A stretch of DNA of 5,393 bases from Caulobacter sp. CCH9-E1 (GCF_001556515.1 NZ_LSJA01000062.1:1-5393); one strand, 5' to 3'. Shown: positions 1 through 5,384, counted from the stretch's first letter. Made by a program: numbers and translations. The notes: generated from the sequence alone by a model not told the origin.

Positions 1-5
1 AAAAT

Positions 6-49
6 CCTCCCCCTAGCGGGGGAGGTGTCGGCGAAGCCGACGGAGGGGG
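6..49 (+). repeat. Two-hairpin GGGGGAGG palindromic repeat, copy 1
   Basis: The first hairpin has 8-bp arms, CCTCCCCC at 6-13 and GGGGGAGG at 18-25, around a TAGC loop. After one T, a second perfect hairpin follows: GTCGGC at 27-32, GAA loop, GCCGAC at 36-41. The unit closes with GGAGGGGG at 42-49. The same architecture occurs at 73-113 on the minus strand and at 5340-5384 on the plus strand, which marks it as a dispersed repeat family. Both other copies sit just after a stop codon in sense orientation. This copy therefore probably follows a plus-strand gene that ends left of the window. A role as 3'-end structure or terminator is inference. Confidence 0.8.
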
Positions 50-72
50 AAGTCCTGCCGACCCGGCCACGC

Positions 73-113
73 CCCCCTCCGGTCCTTCGGACCACCTCCC
101 CCATGGGGGGAGG
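73..113 (-). repeat. Two-hairpin GGGGGAGG palindromic repeat, copy 2 (inverted)
   Basis: Read on the minus strand from 113 to 73, it runs CCTCCCCC, a CAT loop, GGGGGAGG, T, then a 5-bp stem GGTCC with GAA loop and GGACC, then GGAGGGGG. It is copy 1 in opposite orientation, with a different inner stem that is still perfectly complementary. It begins 11 bases beyond the last base of the stop codon of the membrane fusion protein gene, in that gene's sense orientation. A terminator or mRNA 3'-end stabiliser for the exporter operon is a reasonable inference. No strong U-tract follows. Confidence 0.8.
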
Positions 114-124
114 GTTTAGCGCCT

Positions 125-1129
125 CTACGCCTTCTTCTTCGCGCCACCCGCGACCGGCGGGGTCGGCTTGTCGCGCTTCACGCCGGCTTTCTGGCCGGGC
201 TTCATGAACTTGACCAGGACGCGCTGGCCGACCAGCAGCGGGGCGCCGTCGGCGCTGACCACCACCTCGACGACGCGCTCGTCGCTGCGCTGGCTGGGGT
301 CGTCCGAGGCCAGCTTGCGGGCGCCGAAGACCGAGGCGCGGCGCAGCACCTTGCCGATATAGGTCTTGTCGGGGTCGCTTTCCGGCTGGATCTCGACCTC
401 TTGGCCGATCGTCACGTTCGGGATGTCGGCCTCGACGATCTCGGCGCGGACGATGCGCTGGGTGTTGGGCTCGAGGTCGAACATGGCCGTGACGTTCAGG
501 GTCGAGGCGCCGGCGCCGGGATTGGCCTGGCGGCGGGCGATGCGGCCGTCGGCCGGGGCGCGGATCACCGTCAGTTCCTGATTGTACTGCGACTGGGCCA
601 GTTGGGCGGACGCGACGCTGATCGCCGCCTGCTGAGCGCCGATATTGGCCTGGGCCTGGGCGATCTGGTCGCGGGCGGCGTCCAGGCGCTGGGCCGCGAC
701 GAAGTTCGAGGCCGCCAGGTTCTGCAGGCGATTGTACTCGCGTTGGGCGGTGCGCAACTGCACCTGATAAAGCTGCAACTGGGCTTTGGCCGAGGCCAGA
801 GCGGCCGAGGCGGTCTGGGAGGCCAGGCGCGCGTCGTCGTCCTCCTGCTTGGCCAGGGGCTGGCCGGCCTTGACGATGTCGCCTTCCTGGACGAACACCT
901 CGCGCACGATGCCCTGGCGGCGCGCGGCCACCTGGATCACGCCGCCTTCGACGTCGGCCTTGCCCTGGGCGATGGCCGCGTAGGGGGAGGGCTCCTCCTG
1001 GGCGGCGGCGGCCTCAAGCTTCTTCTTCTTCTCGGCCGCCTGGCCCTTCATGTAGAAGAAGCCGCCGCCGAGCAGCACGACGACGATGATGGCGATCCAG
1101 AAAGCGGGTCGGCGCAGAAAGCCGGGCAT
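125..1129 (-). CDS. HlyD/DevB/MacA-type periplasmic membrane fusion protein of an ABC exporter
   Basis: This 334-residue protein is the periplasmic adaptor of a tripartite exporter. It bridges the inner-membrane ABC permease and an outer-membrane channel. A short basic N-terminus precedes one membrane segment at about residues 9-26, so it is an anchored protein with a periplasmic body. A biotinyl-lipoyl half-motif (GIVREVFVQEGDIVKAGQPL) lies at 73-92. An Ala/Gln-rich coiled-coil hairpin spans about 100-185, and the second lipoyl half begins at RAPADGRI (190-197). Beta-barrel and membrane-proximal parts follow. The hairpin tip region, RLQNL then RLD at 134-150, resembles the TolC-contact motif of this family, but the usual Ser position appears to be Ala. 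The tail (about 310-334) is rich in Lys and Pro. A GGGGGAA ribosome site lies 7 nt before the ATG. The gene follows the ATPase by 20 nt, as third gene of the operon. The cargo is unknown. Confidence 0.93.
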   Translation of the reverse strand: MPGFLRRPAFWIAIIVVVLLGGGFFYMKGQAAEKKKKLEAAAAQEEPSPYAAIAQGKADVEGGVIQVAARRQGIVREVFVQEGDIVKAGQPLAKQEDDDARLASQTASAALASAKAQLQLYQVQLRTAQREYNRLQNLAASNFVAAQRLDAARDQIAQAQANIGAQQAAISVASAQLAQSQYNQELTVIRAPADGRIARRQANPGAGASTLNVTAMFDLEPNTQRIVRAEIVEADIPNVTIGQEVEIQPESDPDKTYIGKVLRRASVFGARKLASDDPSQRSDERVVEVVVSADGAPLLVGQRVLVKFMKPGQKAGVKRDKPTPPVAGGAKKKA

Positions 1130-1149
1130 GTCGAGGTTCCCCCAGAAAA

Positions 1150-1899
1150 TCAGTGGCTGAGCGGCGCAGGATTGGCGTCGGGCGTGCGGCGCACGTCGTC
1201 CAGGATCCGCCCGTCTTCGATGTGGATGACGCGGTCGGCGTAGGCCTCAAGCCGCGGGTCGTGGGTCACGCAGATCACCGCCGCGCCGCGCTCGGTGGCG
1301 GCCGCGCGCAGCAGCTTGATCACGGTCTCGCCGCTCTTGCCGTCGAGGGCCGAGGTCGGTTCGTCCGCGAAGATCAGGTTCGGGTTCTTGGCCAGGGCGC
1401 GGGCGATCGCCACGCGCTGCTTTTCGCCCCCCGACAGCTCCGAGGGCCGCTGGTTGACCCGCGGGCCAAGGCCCACAGACTCCAGCGCCGCCTGGGCGCG
1501 CTTGGCCGCCTCGCCCGGGCTGACGTCCTGATACTTCAGCACCGTCATCACCTGCTGCTTGGCGGTCAGCGCCGGGAACAGGTTGAAGCCCTGGAAGATG
1601 AAGCCGCAGTGGTCGAGGCGGAACTTGTCGATCTTGCCCTTGGGCAGGGCCCAGAGATCCTTGGCCTCCAGCGCCGAGACCTTGCCCTCGTCGGGCATCA
1701 GGAGGCCCGAAAGCGCGGCCACCAGGGTGGACTTGCCCGAGCCGGAGGGGCCCATGACCATGGTGACGTCGCCGTGCTTGGCGTCGAAGTCCACGCCCTT
1801 GAGCACCTCGATGAAGGTGCGGCCGGTCTTGAACCGCTTGACCAGGCCCTTGGCGGCCAGGGCGCTCTCGCCCCGCTTGTGGCTGTTGTCGCCGTTCAT
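1150..1899 (-). CDS. ABC transporter ATP-binding protein (DevA/MacB/LolD-type)
   Basis: This 249-residue cytoplasmic ATPase powers the exporter whose permease and fusion protein flank it. All catalytic motifs are intact: Walker A GPSGSGKST at 50-58, Q-loop Gln103, signature LSGGEKQR at 155-162, Walker B LIFADE at 175-180, D-loop SALD at 183-186 and the switch His213. The single-domain length and LSGGE-type signature fit the MacB/LolD/DevA group that works with FtsX-like permeases. The ATG at 1899 overlaps the permease stop (ATGA, 1899-1896), which implies translational coupling. The reading frame stays open far upstream across the permease gene, but that part is out-of-frame permease sequence. 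The first dozen residues (MNGDNSHKRGES) are a polar, likely disordered lead before the nucleotide-binding fold. Confidence 0.96.
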   Translation of the reverse strand: MNGDNSHKRGESALAAKGLVKRFKTGRTFIEVLKGVDFDAKHGDVTMVMGPSGSGKSTLVAALSGLLMPDEGKVSALEAKDLWALPKGKIDKFRLDHCGFIFQGFNLFPALTAKQQVMTVLKYQDVSPGEAAKRAQAALESVGLGPRVNQRPSELSGGEKQRVAIARALAKNPNLIFADEPTSALDGKSGETVIKLLRAAATERGAAVICVTHDPRLEAYADRVIHIEDGRILDDVRRTPDANPAPLSH

Positions 1900-3101
1900 C
1901 GCAGCAGGTCCGCGGGTTGGCTGTTCTTGAGGATGCCCAGCGACAGGAAGCCGGACAGCATGGCGATACCGATCAGGAAGACCGCGACGATGATGACCAG
2001 CGTCGGCGGGAAGTACATCGGCACCCCGCCGGCCACGGCCAGCATCGACACCAGCCAGGTCAGCAGACCCGCCGCCAGCACGCCGACGATGCCGACCCAG
2101 AAGGAGAGCTCCATGACGATGTTGCGCAGGTCGCCCATCGACACGCCCAGGGCGCGCAAGGAGGCGAACTCCTTGATGTTGGCCATGATCGCCCCGCGCA
2201 GGGTTTGCCAGGTGATCGCCACCCCGATCAGCAGGCCCAGGAAGGCCGAGAAGCCCAGCATGATGCCGATGATCTGGTCTTCGAGCATGGCGTTGGAATT
2301 GGCGTCGGCCAGTTCCTGGCGGGTCCAGGCGCGGAACTTGCCGTCGGCCTTCTTGTTCAGCTGGGCGGCGACGACTTCGGCGCGCGCGGAGTCGCGAATC
2401 TCGACCATCAGCGGGCCGACGCGCTGGCCAGTGTCGGCCTCGCCCAGCATCCGCAGGGTGTCGCGCGACATGACCAGGGTCGGCTGGATGATGTTCGGAT
2501 AGCCGCGGGTGACGACGGCGATGTTGATCGTCTTGCCGTTGTAGAGAGCCTTGTCGCCCTTCTTGACGCCCAGCCGCTTCAGCGCCGTCTCGTCGACCGC
2601 GACCGCGTAGGGGCGGCGCAGGGCCTCGATCATCGACTGGGTATAGTCGGTGGGCACCGTGACGTAGCCCGGGATGGCGTCGATGACGGTGACATTGACG
2701 AACTCGGTCTTGCGGGCCGTGCCGCCGCGGGCCCCCTTGTCGCCCTTGCCGGCCCGCTTGGCGCGCGCCTCTTCCTTGGCCTGCTGCTCGGGCGTCAGGA
2801 TGTTCTGGAAGCGGCCGCCCGAGCCGTCGAGCGGCGCGACCTGGGTCACCTCGGGGTGGCTGTAGACCAGCGGGATCATGCGTCGCGGCAGGCCGGACGG
2901 GCCGCCGAACAGCGCCTTGGCGCCCGGGCCCAGCACCATGATGTCGGCGCGAGCGCGGTCGATCTGGGCGGTGAAGCCCTTGCCGATCCCCACGAACATG
3001 CCGACCTGGGCCAGCACCAGCAGGCCCGAGAAGGCTAGGGCGACCACGGCCGCCATGTAACGACGCCACTCGTATAGCAGAGTGGACAAGGCCAACGACA
3101 T
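1896..3101 (-). CDS. FtsX/MacB/DevC-like ABC transporter permease
   Basis: This 401-residue inner-membrane permease has the type VII ABC (MacB/FtsX) layout. TM1 is at about residues 15-39 and a large periplasmic domain spans about 40-270. Three C-terminal membrane segments lie at about 277-299, 332-354 and 365-388. A cytoplasmic segment with KEFASLRALG (about 309-318) matches the coupling-helix signature of FtsX-type permeases, and the C-terminus ends in the family-like PADLLR. Residues 103-132 form a highly charged Lys/Arg/Glu/Gly-rich, low-complexity stretch inside the periplasmic domain, probably a flexible loop. It is the first gene of the operon and shares ATGA with the ATPase gene. A GGGGGAG ribosome site (3113-3119) lies 11 nt before the ATG. 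With the ATPase and the HlyD-type protein it resembles DevBCA or MacAB. The substrate (lipid, peptide or other) cannot be told. Confidence 0.94.
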   Translation of the reverse strand: MSLALSTLLYEWRRYMAAVVALAFSGLLVLAQVGMFVGIGKGFTAQIDRARADIMVLGPGAKALFGGPSGLPRRMIPLVYSHPEVTQVAPLDGSGGRFQNILTPEQQAKEEARAKRAGKGDKGARGGTARKTEFVNVTVIDAIPGYVTVPTDYTQSMIEALRRPYAVAVDETALKRLGVKKGDKALYNGKTINIAVVTRGYPNIIQPTLVMSRDTLRMLGEADTGQRVGPLMVEIRDSARAEVVAAQLNKKADGKFRAWTRQELADANSNAMLEDQIIGIMLGFSAFLGLLIGVAITWQTLRGAIMANIKEFASLRALGVSMGDLRNIVMELSFWVGIVGVLAAGLLTWLVSMLAVAGGVPMYFPPTLVIIVAVFLIGIAMLSGFLSLGILKNSQPADLLR

Positions 3102-3112
3102 TCGGAATCTCG

Positions 3113-3119
3113 CTCCCCC
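3113..3119 (-). promoter_or_regulatory. Ribosome binding site of the ABC permease gene
   Basis: On the minus strand GGGGGAG lies 11 nt before the ATG at 3101. It is the only purine-rich Shine-Dalgarno-like stretch near this start and supports 3101 as the beginning of the operon's first gene. The spacing is a little long. Confidence 0.5.
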
Positions 3120-3261
3120 AAACCTCAGGTGGCAGGAATGACCGGCGATCGGAGAAGGTCCAAGTTAAATCGGGGTAAGGCGCATTTCTGGGCTGAAATA
3201 ATCTGACGGCGTGACTTTGGCCGCCTTCCAGACCGGAACGGCCGGGTAGTTTGCGCCGTCT

Positions 3262-3276
3262 TTAACCATTTCCTAA
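3262..3276. promoter_or_regulatory. Candidate CtrA-binding box TTAA-N7-CTAA
   Basis: TTAA at 3262-3265 is followed after exactly seven bases (CCATTTC) by CTAA at 3273-3276. The Caulobacter cell-cycle regulator CtrA binds TTAA-N7-TTAA, so this matches seven of eight half-site bases with the correct spacing; TTAACC is also common at known sites. The box lies 95 nt before the nucleoside transporter ATG and 160 nt before the permease ATG, so it could serve either unit. Chance occurrence in an AT-rich intergenic patch is possible. Confidence 0.35.
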
Positions 3277-3315
3277 GCAAGCCGCTTGCGTGCGACGGGC
3301 GTCTTGGTGTCATTT

Positions 3316-3352
3316 CGCCCCTTGGCGGGCGTCGCGGGGGCGTCGCCCTTTT
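3316..3352 (+). promoter_or_regulatory. GC-rich leader hairpins before the nucleoside transporter
   Basis: GGGCG at 3327-3331 can pair with CGCCC at 3344-3348. Two more G-C pairs (3333-3334 with 3341-3342) form beyond a T-T mismatch, and TTTT (3349-3352) follows directly. This gives a weak terminator-like hairpin. The same GGGCG can instead pair with CGCCC at 3316-3320, so the two folds exclude each other. The transporter ribosome site begins two bases after the T run. Attenuation is speculative, because short complementary GC runs are common in such DNA. Confidence 0.25.
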
Positions 3353-3371
3353 GTAAGGTCTTCGTCTCTTG

Positions 3372-4652
3372 ATGTTCCGTCCCGAGAACGTTCAGGCCCT
3401 GGCGGGTCTGGCGCTCACCCTCGGCCTCTGCTGGCTGGTCTCCGAAAATCGCAAGCGATTCCCCTGGGTGCTGGCCGTCGCCGCCCTGATCGTCCAGGTG
3501 CTGCTGGTGCTGGTCCTGTTCGGCCTGCCCCAGGCGCAAAAGCTGATGCAGGGCGTCAACGGCGCGGTCGAGGGCCTGGCCTCGTCGACCCAGGCGGGGA
3601 CGTCCTTCGTGTTCGGCTTCCTGGCCGGCGGCGATCAGCCCTATCCGGTCAGCAATCCGGGCGCGGGCTTCCTGTTCGCCTTCCGCGTTCTGCCGGTGAT
3701 CCTGGTCGTCTGCGCCCTGTCGGCGCTGCTGTGGCACTGGAAGATCCTGAAGTGGCTGGCCCAGGGCTTTGGCCTCCTGTTCCAGAAGACGCTGGGCCTG
3801 CGCGGCCCGCCGGCCCTGGCCACCGCCGCCACCATCTTCATGGGTCAGATCGAGGGGCCGATCTTCATCCGCGCCTATCTGGACAAGCTCTCCCGCTCGG
3901 AGCTCTTCATGCTGATCGCGGTCGGCATGGCCTGCGTCTCGGGCTCCACCATGGTCGCCTACGCCACCATCCTGGCCGACGTGCTGCCCAACGCCGCCGC
4001 CCACGTGCTGACCGCCTCGATCATCTCGGCCCCGGCCGGGGTGCTGCTGGCGCGGATCATCGTGCCCGCCGACCCGATGGAGAAGGGCGCGGACCTTGAT
4101 CTCGCCACCGAGGACAAGACCTACGGCAGCTCGATCGACGCGGTCATGAAGGGCACCACCGACGGCCTGCAGATCGCGCTGAACGTCGGCGCCACCCTGA
4201 TCGTCTTCGTGGCCCTGGCCACCATGGTCGACAAGATCCTGGGCGCCATGCCGGACGTCGGCGGCCAGCCGCTGAGCATCGCGCGCGGCCTGGGCGTGAT
4301 CTTCTCGCCGCTGGCCTGGGCCATGGGCGTGCCGTGGAAGGAAGCCGGGACCGCCGGCGGCCTGCTGGGCGTCAAGCTGATCCTGACCGAGTTCACCGCC
4401 TTCATCCAGCTGGCCAAGGTCGGCGCGACGTCGCTGGACGAACGCACCCGCATGATCATGACCTATGCCTTGTGCGGCTTCGCCAACATCGGCTCGGTCG
4501 GCATGAACGTGGCCGGCTTCTCGGTGCTGGTGCCCCAGCGCCGTCAGGAGATTCTCAGCCTGGTCTGGAAGGCGATGATGGCCGGTTTCCTGGCCACCTG
4601 CCTGACCGGCTCGCTGATCGGCCTGATGCCGCGGTCGTTGTTCGGGCTGTAA
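3372..4652 (+). CDS. Concentrative nucleoside transporter (CNT/NupC family)
   Basis: This 426-residue, multi-membrane-segment protein should import nucleosides across the inner membrane, driven by an ion gradient. Family landmarks are clear. GQIE (158-161) followed by GPIFIRAYL matches re-entrant hairpin 1 of CNTs (typically GQTE-S/A-P). GVKLILTEF (333-341) matches the GxKxxxNEF signature. CGFANIGSVG (368-377) carries the nucleoside-binding Asn and Ser; by alignment from memory E340, N372 and S375 correspond to vcCNT E332, N368 and S371. Departures are I160 for Thr, T339 for Asn, and T154 at the Asn that binds sodium in vcCNT. An in-frame stop at 3354-3356 bounds the start, leaving TTG 3369 or ATG 3372. 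TAAGG at 3354-3358 is spaced better for TTG, but ATG is preferred by default. The gene is divergent from the exporter operon and ends before a strong terminator. Confidence 0.94.
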   Translation: MFRPENVQALAGLALTLGLCWLVSENRKRFPWVLAVAALIVQVLLVLVLFGLPQAQKLMQGVNGAVEGLASSTQAGTSFVFGFLAGGDQPYPVSNPGAGFLFAFRVLPVILVVCALSALLWHWKILKWLAQGFGLLFQKTLGLRGPPALATAATIFMGQIEGPIFIRAYLDKLSRSELFMLIAVGMACVSGSTMVAYATILADVLPNAAAHVLTASIISAPAGVLLARIIVPADPMEKGADLDLATEDKTYGSSIDAVMKGTTDGLQIALNVGATLIVFVALATMVDKILGAMPDVGGQPLSIARGLGVIFSPLAWAMGVPWKEAGTAGGLLGVKLILTEFTAFIQLAKVGATSLDERTRMIMTYALCGFANIGSVGMNVAGFSVLVPQRRQEILSLVWKAMMAGFLATCLTGSLIGLMPRSLFGL

Positions 4653-4664
4653 GCGGCGCTTCCG

Positions 4665-4677
4665 TTCCGCTGCGGAA
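4665..4677. repeat. Short inverted repeat TTCCGC-T-GCGGAA
   Basis: Six-base arms at 4665-4670 and 4672-4677 surround a single T, between the nucleoside transporter stop and the terminator hairpin. As RNA it could form only a short stem with a three-base loop; as DNA it is a near-perfect dyad of the kind a dimeric regulator might bind. No function can be assigned and chance is possible. Confidence 0.35.
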
Positions 4678-4684
4678 TGAGATC

Positions 4685-4718
4685 ATCCTCCCGGTCAAAA
4701 GCCGGGAGGATTTTTCTT
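4685..4718 (+). terminator. Intrinsic terminator of the nucleoside transporter gene, overlapping the next ribosome site
   Basis: A perfect 10-bp stem (ATCCTCCCGG at 4685-4694 with CCGGGAGGAT at 4702-4711) encloses a 7-nt loop and is followed by TTTTCTT up to 4718. This is a classic Rho-independent terminator 32 nt after the transporter stop codon. It ends exactly one base before the ATG of the glutathione transferase gene, and its 3' arm contains that gene's GGGAGG ribosome site. The same hairpin can therefore both end transporter transcripts and hide the transferase start on read-through mRNA. Confidence 0.85.
4704..4709 (+). promoter_or_regulatory. Ribosome binding site of the glutathione transferase gene, inside the terminator 3' arm
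   Basis: GGGAGG at 4704-4709 is a strong Shine-Dalgarno match, 9 nt before the ATG at 4719, and decides that start over the in-frame ATG at 4677. All of it is base-paired in the 4685-4711 hairpin, so it should be masked on any transcript that includes the 5' arm. Confidence 0.75.
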
Positions 4719-5336
4719 ATGAAGCTCTATGACAGCCGTCGCGCGCCCAATCCTCGGCGGGTGCGCTGGTTCATGGCCGAGAAGGGGATCGAGGACATCG
4801 AGATCGTCGATGTCGACATCTTCGGCGGCCAGCATCGCCAGCCCGACTACCTGGCCAAGGCGGGCCTGCCCAACGTTCCGGCGCTGGAGATCGACGAGAC
4901 CACCTGCATCACCGAGTCGGTGGCGATCTGCCGCTATCTGGAGAGCCTTTATCCGGAGCCGAACCTGTTCGGCCGCGATCCGCGCGAGACGGCGGTGATC
5001 GAGATGTGGACGCGGCGGGCCGAGATGTTGCTGTCGACGCCGCTGATGATGGCCGTCCGCCACAGCCACCCGGCGCTGGCCGCCATCGAGACCCAGGTCC
5101 CCGAGGTCGCCGACACCAACCGCAAGGCCGCCGAGCGGGCGCTGAAGGTCTTCGACCGTCGCCTGGCCGAAAGCGAGTTCATCGCCGCCGACCGCCTGAC
5201 CATCGCCGACATCATCGCCGTCACCGGCATCGACTTCGCCCGCATGGTCCGCTTCCGGCCGGCCGAGGAGCTGACGCACGTGAACCGCTGGCTGACGGCG
5301 ATGATGGCGCGGCCCGCGGCGAAGGCGGGGATTTGA
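4719..5336 (+). CDS. Glutathione S-transferase, Gtt2-like
   Basis: This 205-residue cytosolic protein has typical GST length and would conjugate or exchange glutathione on electrophiles. The N-terminal thioredoxin-like domain (about 1-78) starts MKLYDSRRAPNPRRVR, close to the Gtt2-like subgroup consensus. It carries the cis-Pro segment LPNVPALE (50-57) and the glutathione-binding ESVAI (66-70). The helical C-terminal domain (about 88-205) has IEMWTRRAE (94-102), MMAVRH (110-115) and the N-capping box T161-x-x-D164. Yeast Gtt2 uses a Ser/His-held water instead of the usual catalytic Tyr, Ser or Cys; H115 and S116 are candidates by position, not by alignment. The start at 4719 is chosen for the GGGAGG site and family start; an in-frame ATG at 4677 would add 14 residues with a poor ribosome site. 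The natural substrate is unknown. Confidence 0.93.
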   Translation: MKLYDSRRAPNPRRVRWFMAEKGIEDIEIVDVDIFGGQHRQPDYLAKAGLPNVPALEIDETTCITESVAICRYLESLYPEPNLFGRDPRETAVIEMWTRRAEMLLSTPLMMAVRHSHPALAAIETQVPEVADTNRKAAERALKVFDRRLAESEFIAADRLTIADIIAVTGIDFARMVRFRPAEELTHVNRWLTAMMARPAAKAGI

Positions 5337-5339
5337 GTT

Positions 5340-5384
5340 CCTCCCCCGCGATGCGGGGGAGGTGGCCCAGAGGGCCGGAGGGGG
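5340..5384 (+). repeat. Two-hairpin GGGGGAGG palindromic repeat, copy 3
   Basis: It begins three bases after the transferase stop codon. The first hairpin has 10-bp arms (CCTCCCCCGC at 5340-5349, GCGGGGGAGG at 5353-5362) and a GAT loop. After one T, GGCCC (5364-5368) and GGGCC (5372-5376) pair around AGA, and GGAGGGGG closes at 5377-5384. Layout and orientation relative to the gene match copy 2. It probably supplies the 3' end structure or terminator of the transferase transcript, which is inference. Confidence 0.8.

Larger units (their letters stand above)
3102..3371. promoter_or_regulatory. Divergent intergenic control region (exporter operon / nucleoside transporter)
   Basis: These 270 bases separate the start codons of two divergent transcription units, so promoters for both should lie here. 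The region is less GC-rich than the genes, notably at 3165-3205 and 3261-3280. It contains a CtrA-like box at 3262-3276 and a GC-rich leader hairpin at 3327-3348. I see no convincing sigma-70 -35/-10 pair on either strand. TTGCGCC at 3251-3257, 14 nt before CCTAAG at 3272, has plausible spacing for a Caulobacter housekeeping promoter reading right, but the match is poor. Short open frames here show no family features and are not called. Confidence 0.6.

Noticed and set aside
1..116. Inverted GC-rich repeats considered as insertion-sequence ends or a CRISPR array
   Set aside because: No transposase, target duplication or regularly spaced spacers are present. The hairpin architecture recurs singly at 5340-5384, which fits a dispersed intergenic repeat.
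401..1243. Plus-strand open frame opposite the fusion protein gene
   Set aside because: The translation is Gly/Leu/Asp-rich antisense shadow sequence typical of high-GC coding DNA, with no recognisable domain.
1153..3038. Two long plus-strand open frames opposite the ATPase and permease genes
   Set aside because: Both are antisense to well-supported conserved genes and are low-complexity (His/Gln/Asp/Arg-rich), so stop-poor high-GC DNA explains them.
1150..3069. Very long minus-strand open frame that could look like a 639-residue fusion ending in the ABC ATPase
   Set aside because: Only the last 249 residues show protein family features. The rest is the +1-type shadow of the permease gene, rich in Arg, Gly and Pro, and the ATGA overlap gives a natural ATPase start at 1899.
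3125..3313. Possible 62-residue minus-strand protein in the divergent intergenic region
   Set aside because: No clear ribosome site or family features, and it would overlap the region needed for promoters of both flanking units.
3273..4004. Minus-strand open frame opposite the start of the nucleoside transporter
   Set aside because: Its Gln/Asp/Gly/Arg-rich translation mirrors the transporter codons and shows no family motif.
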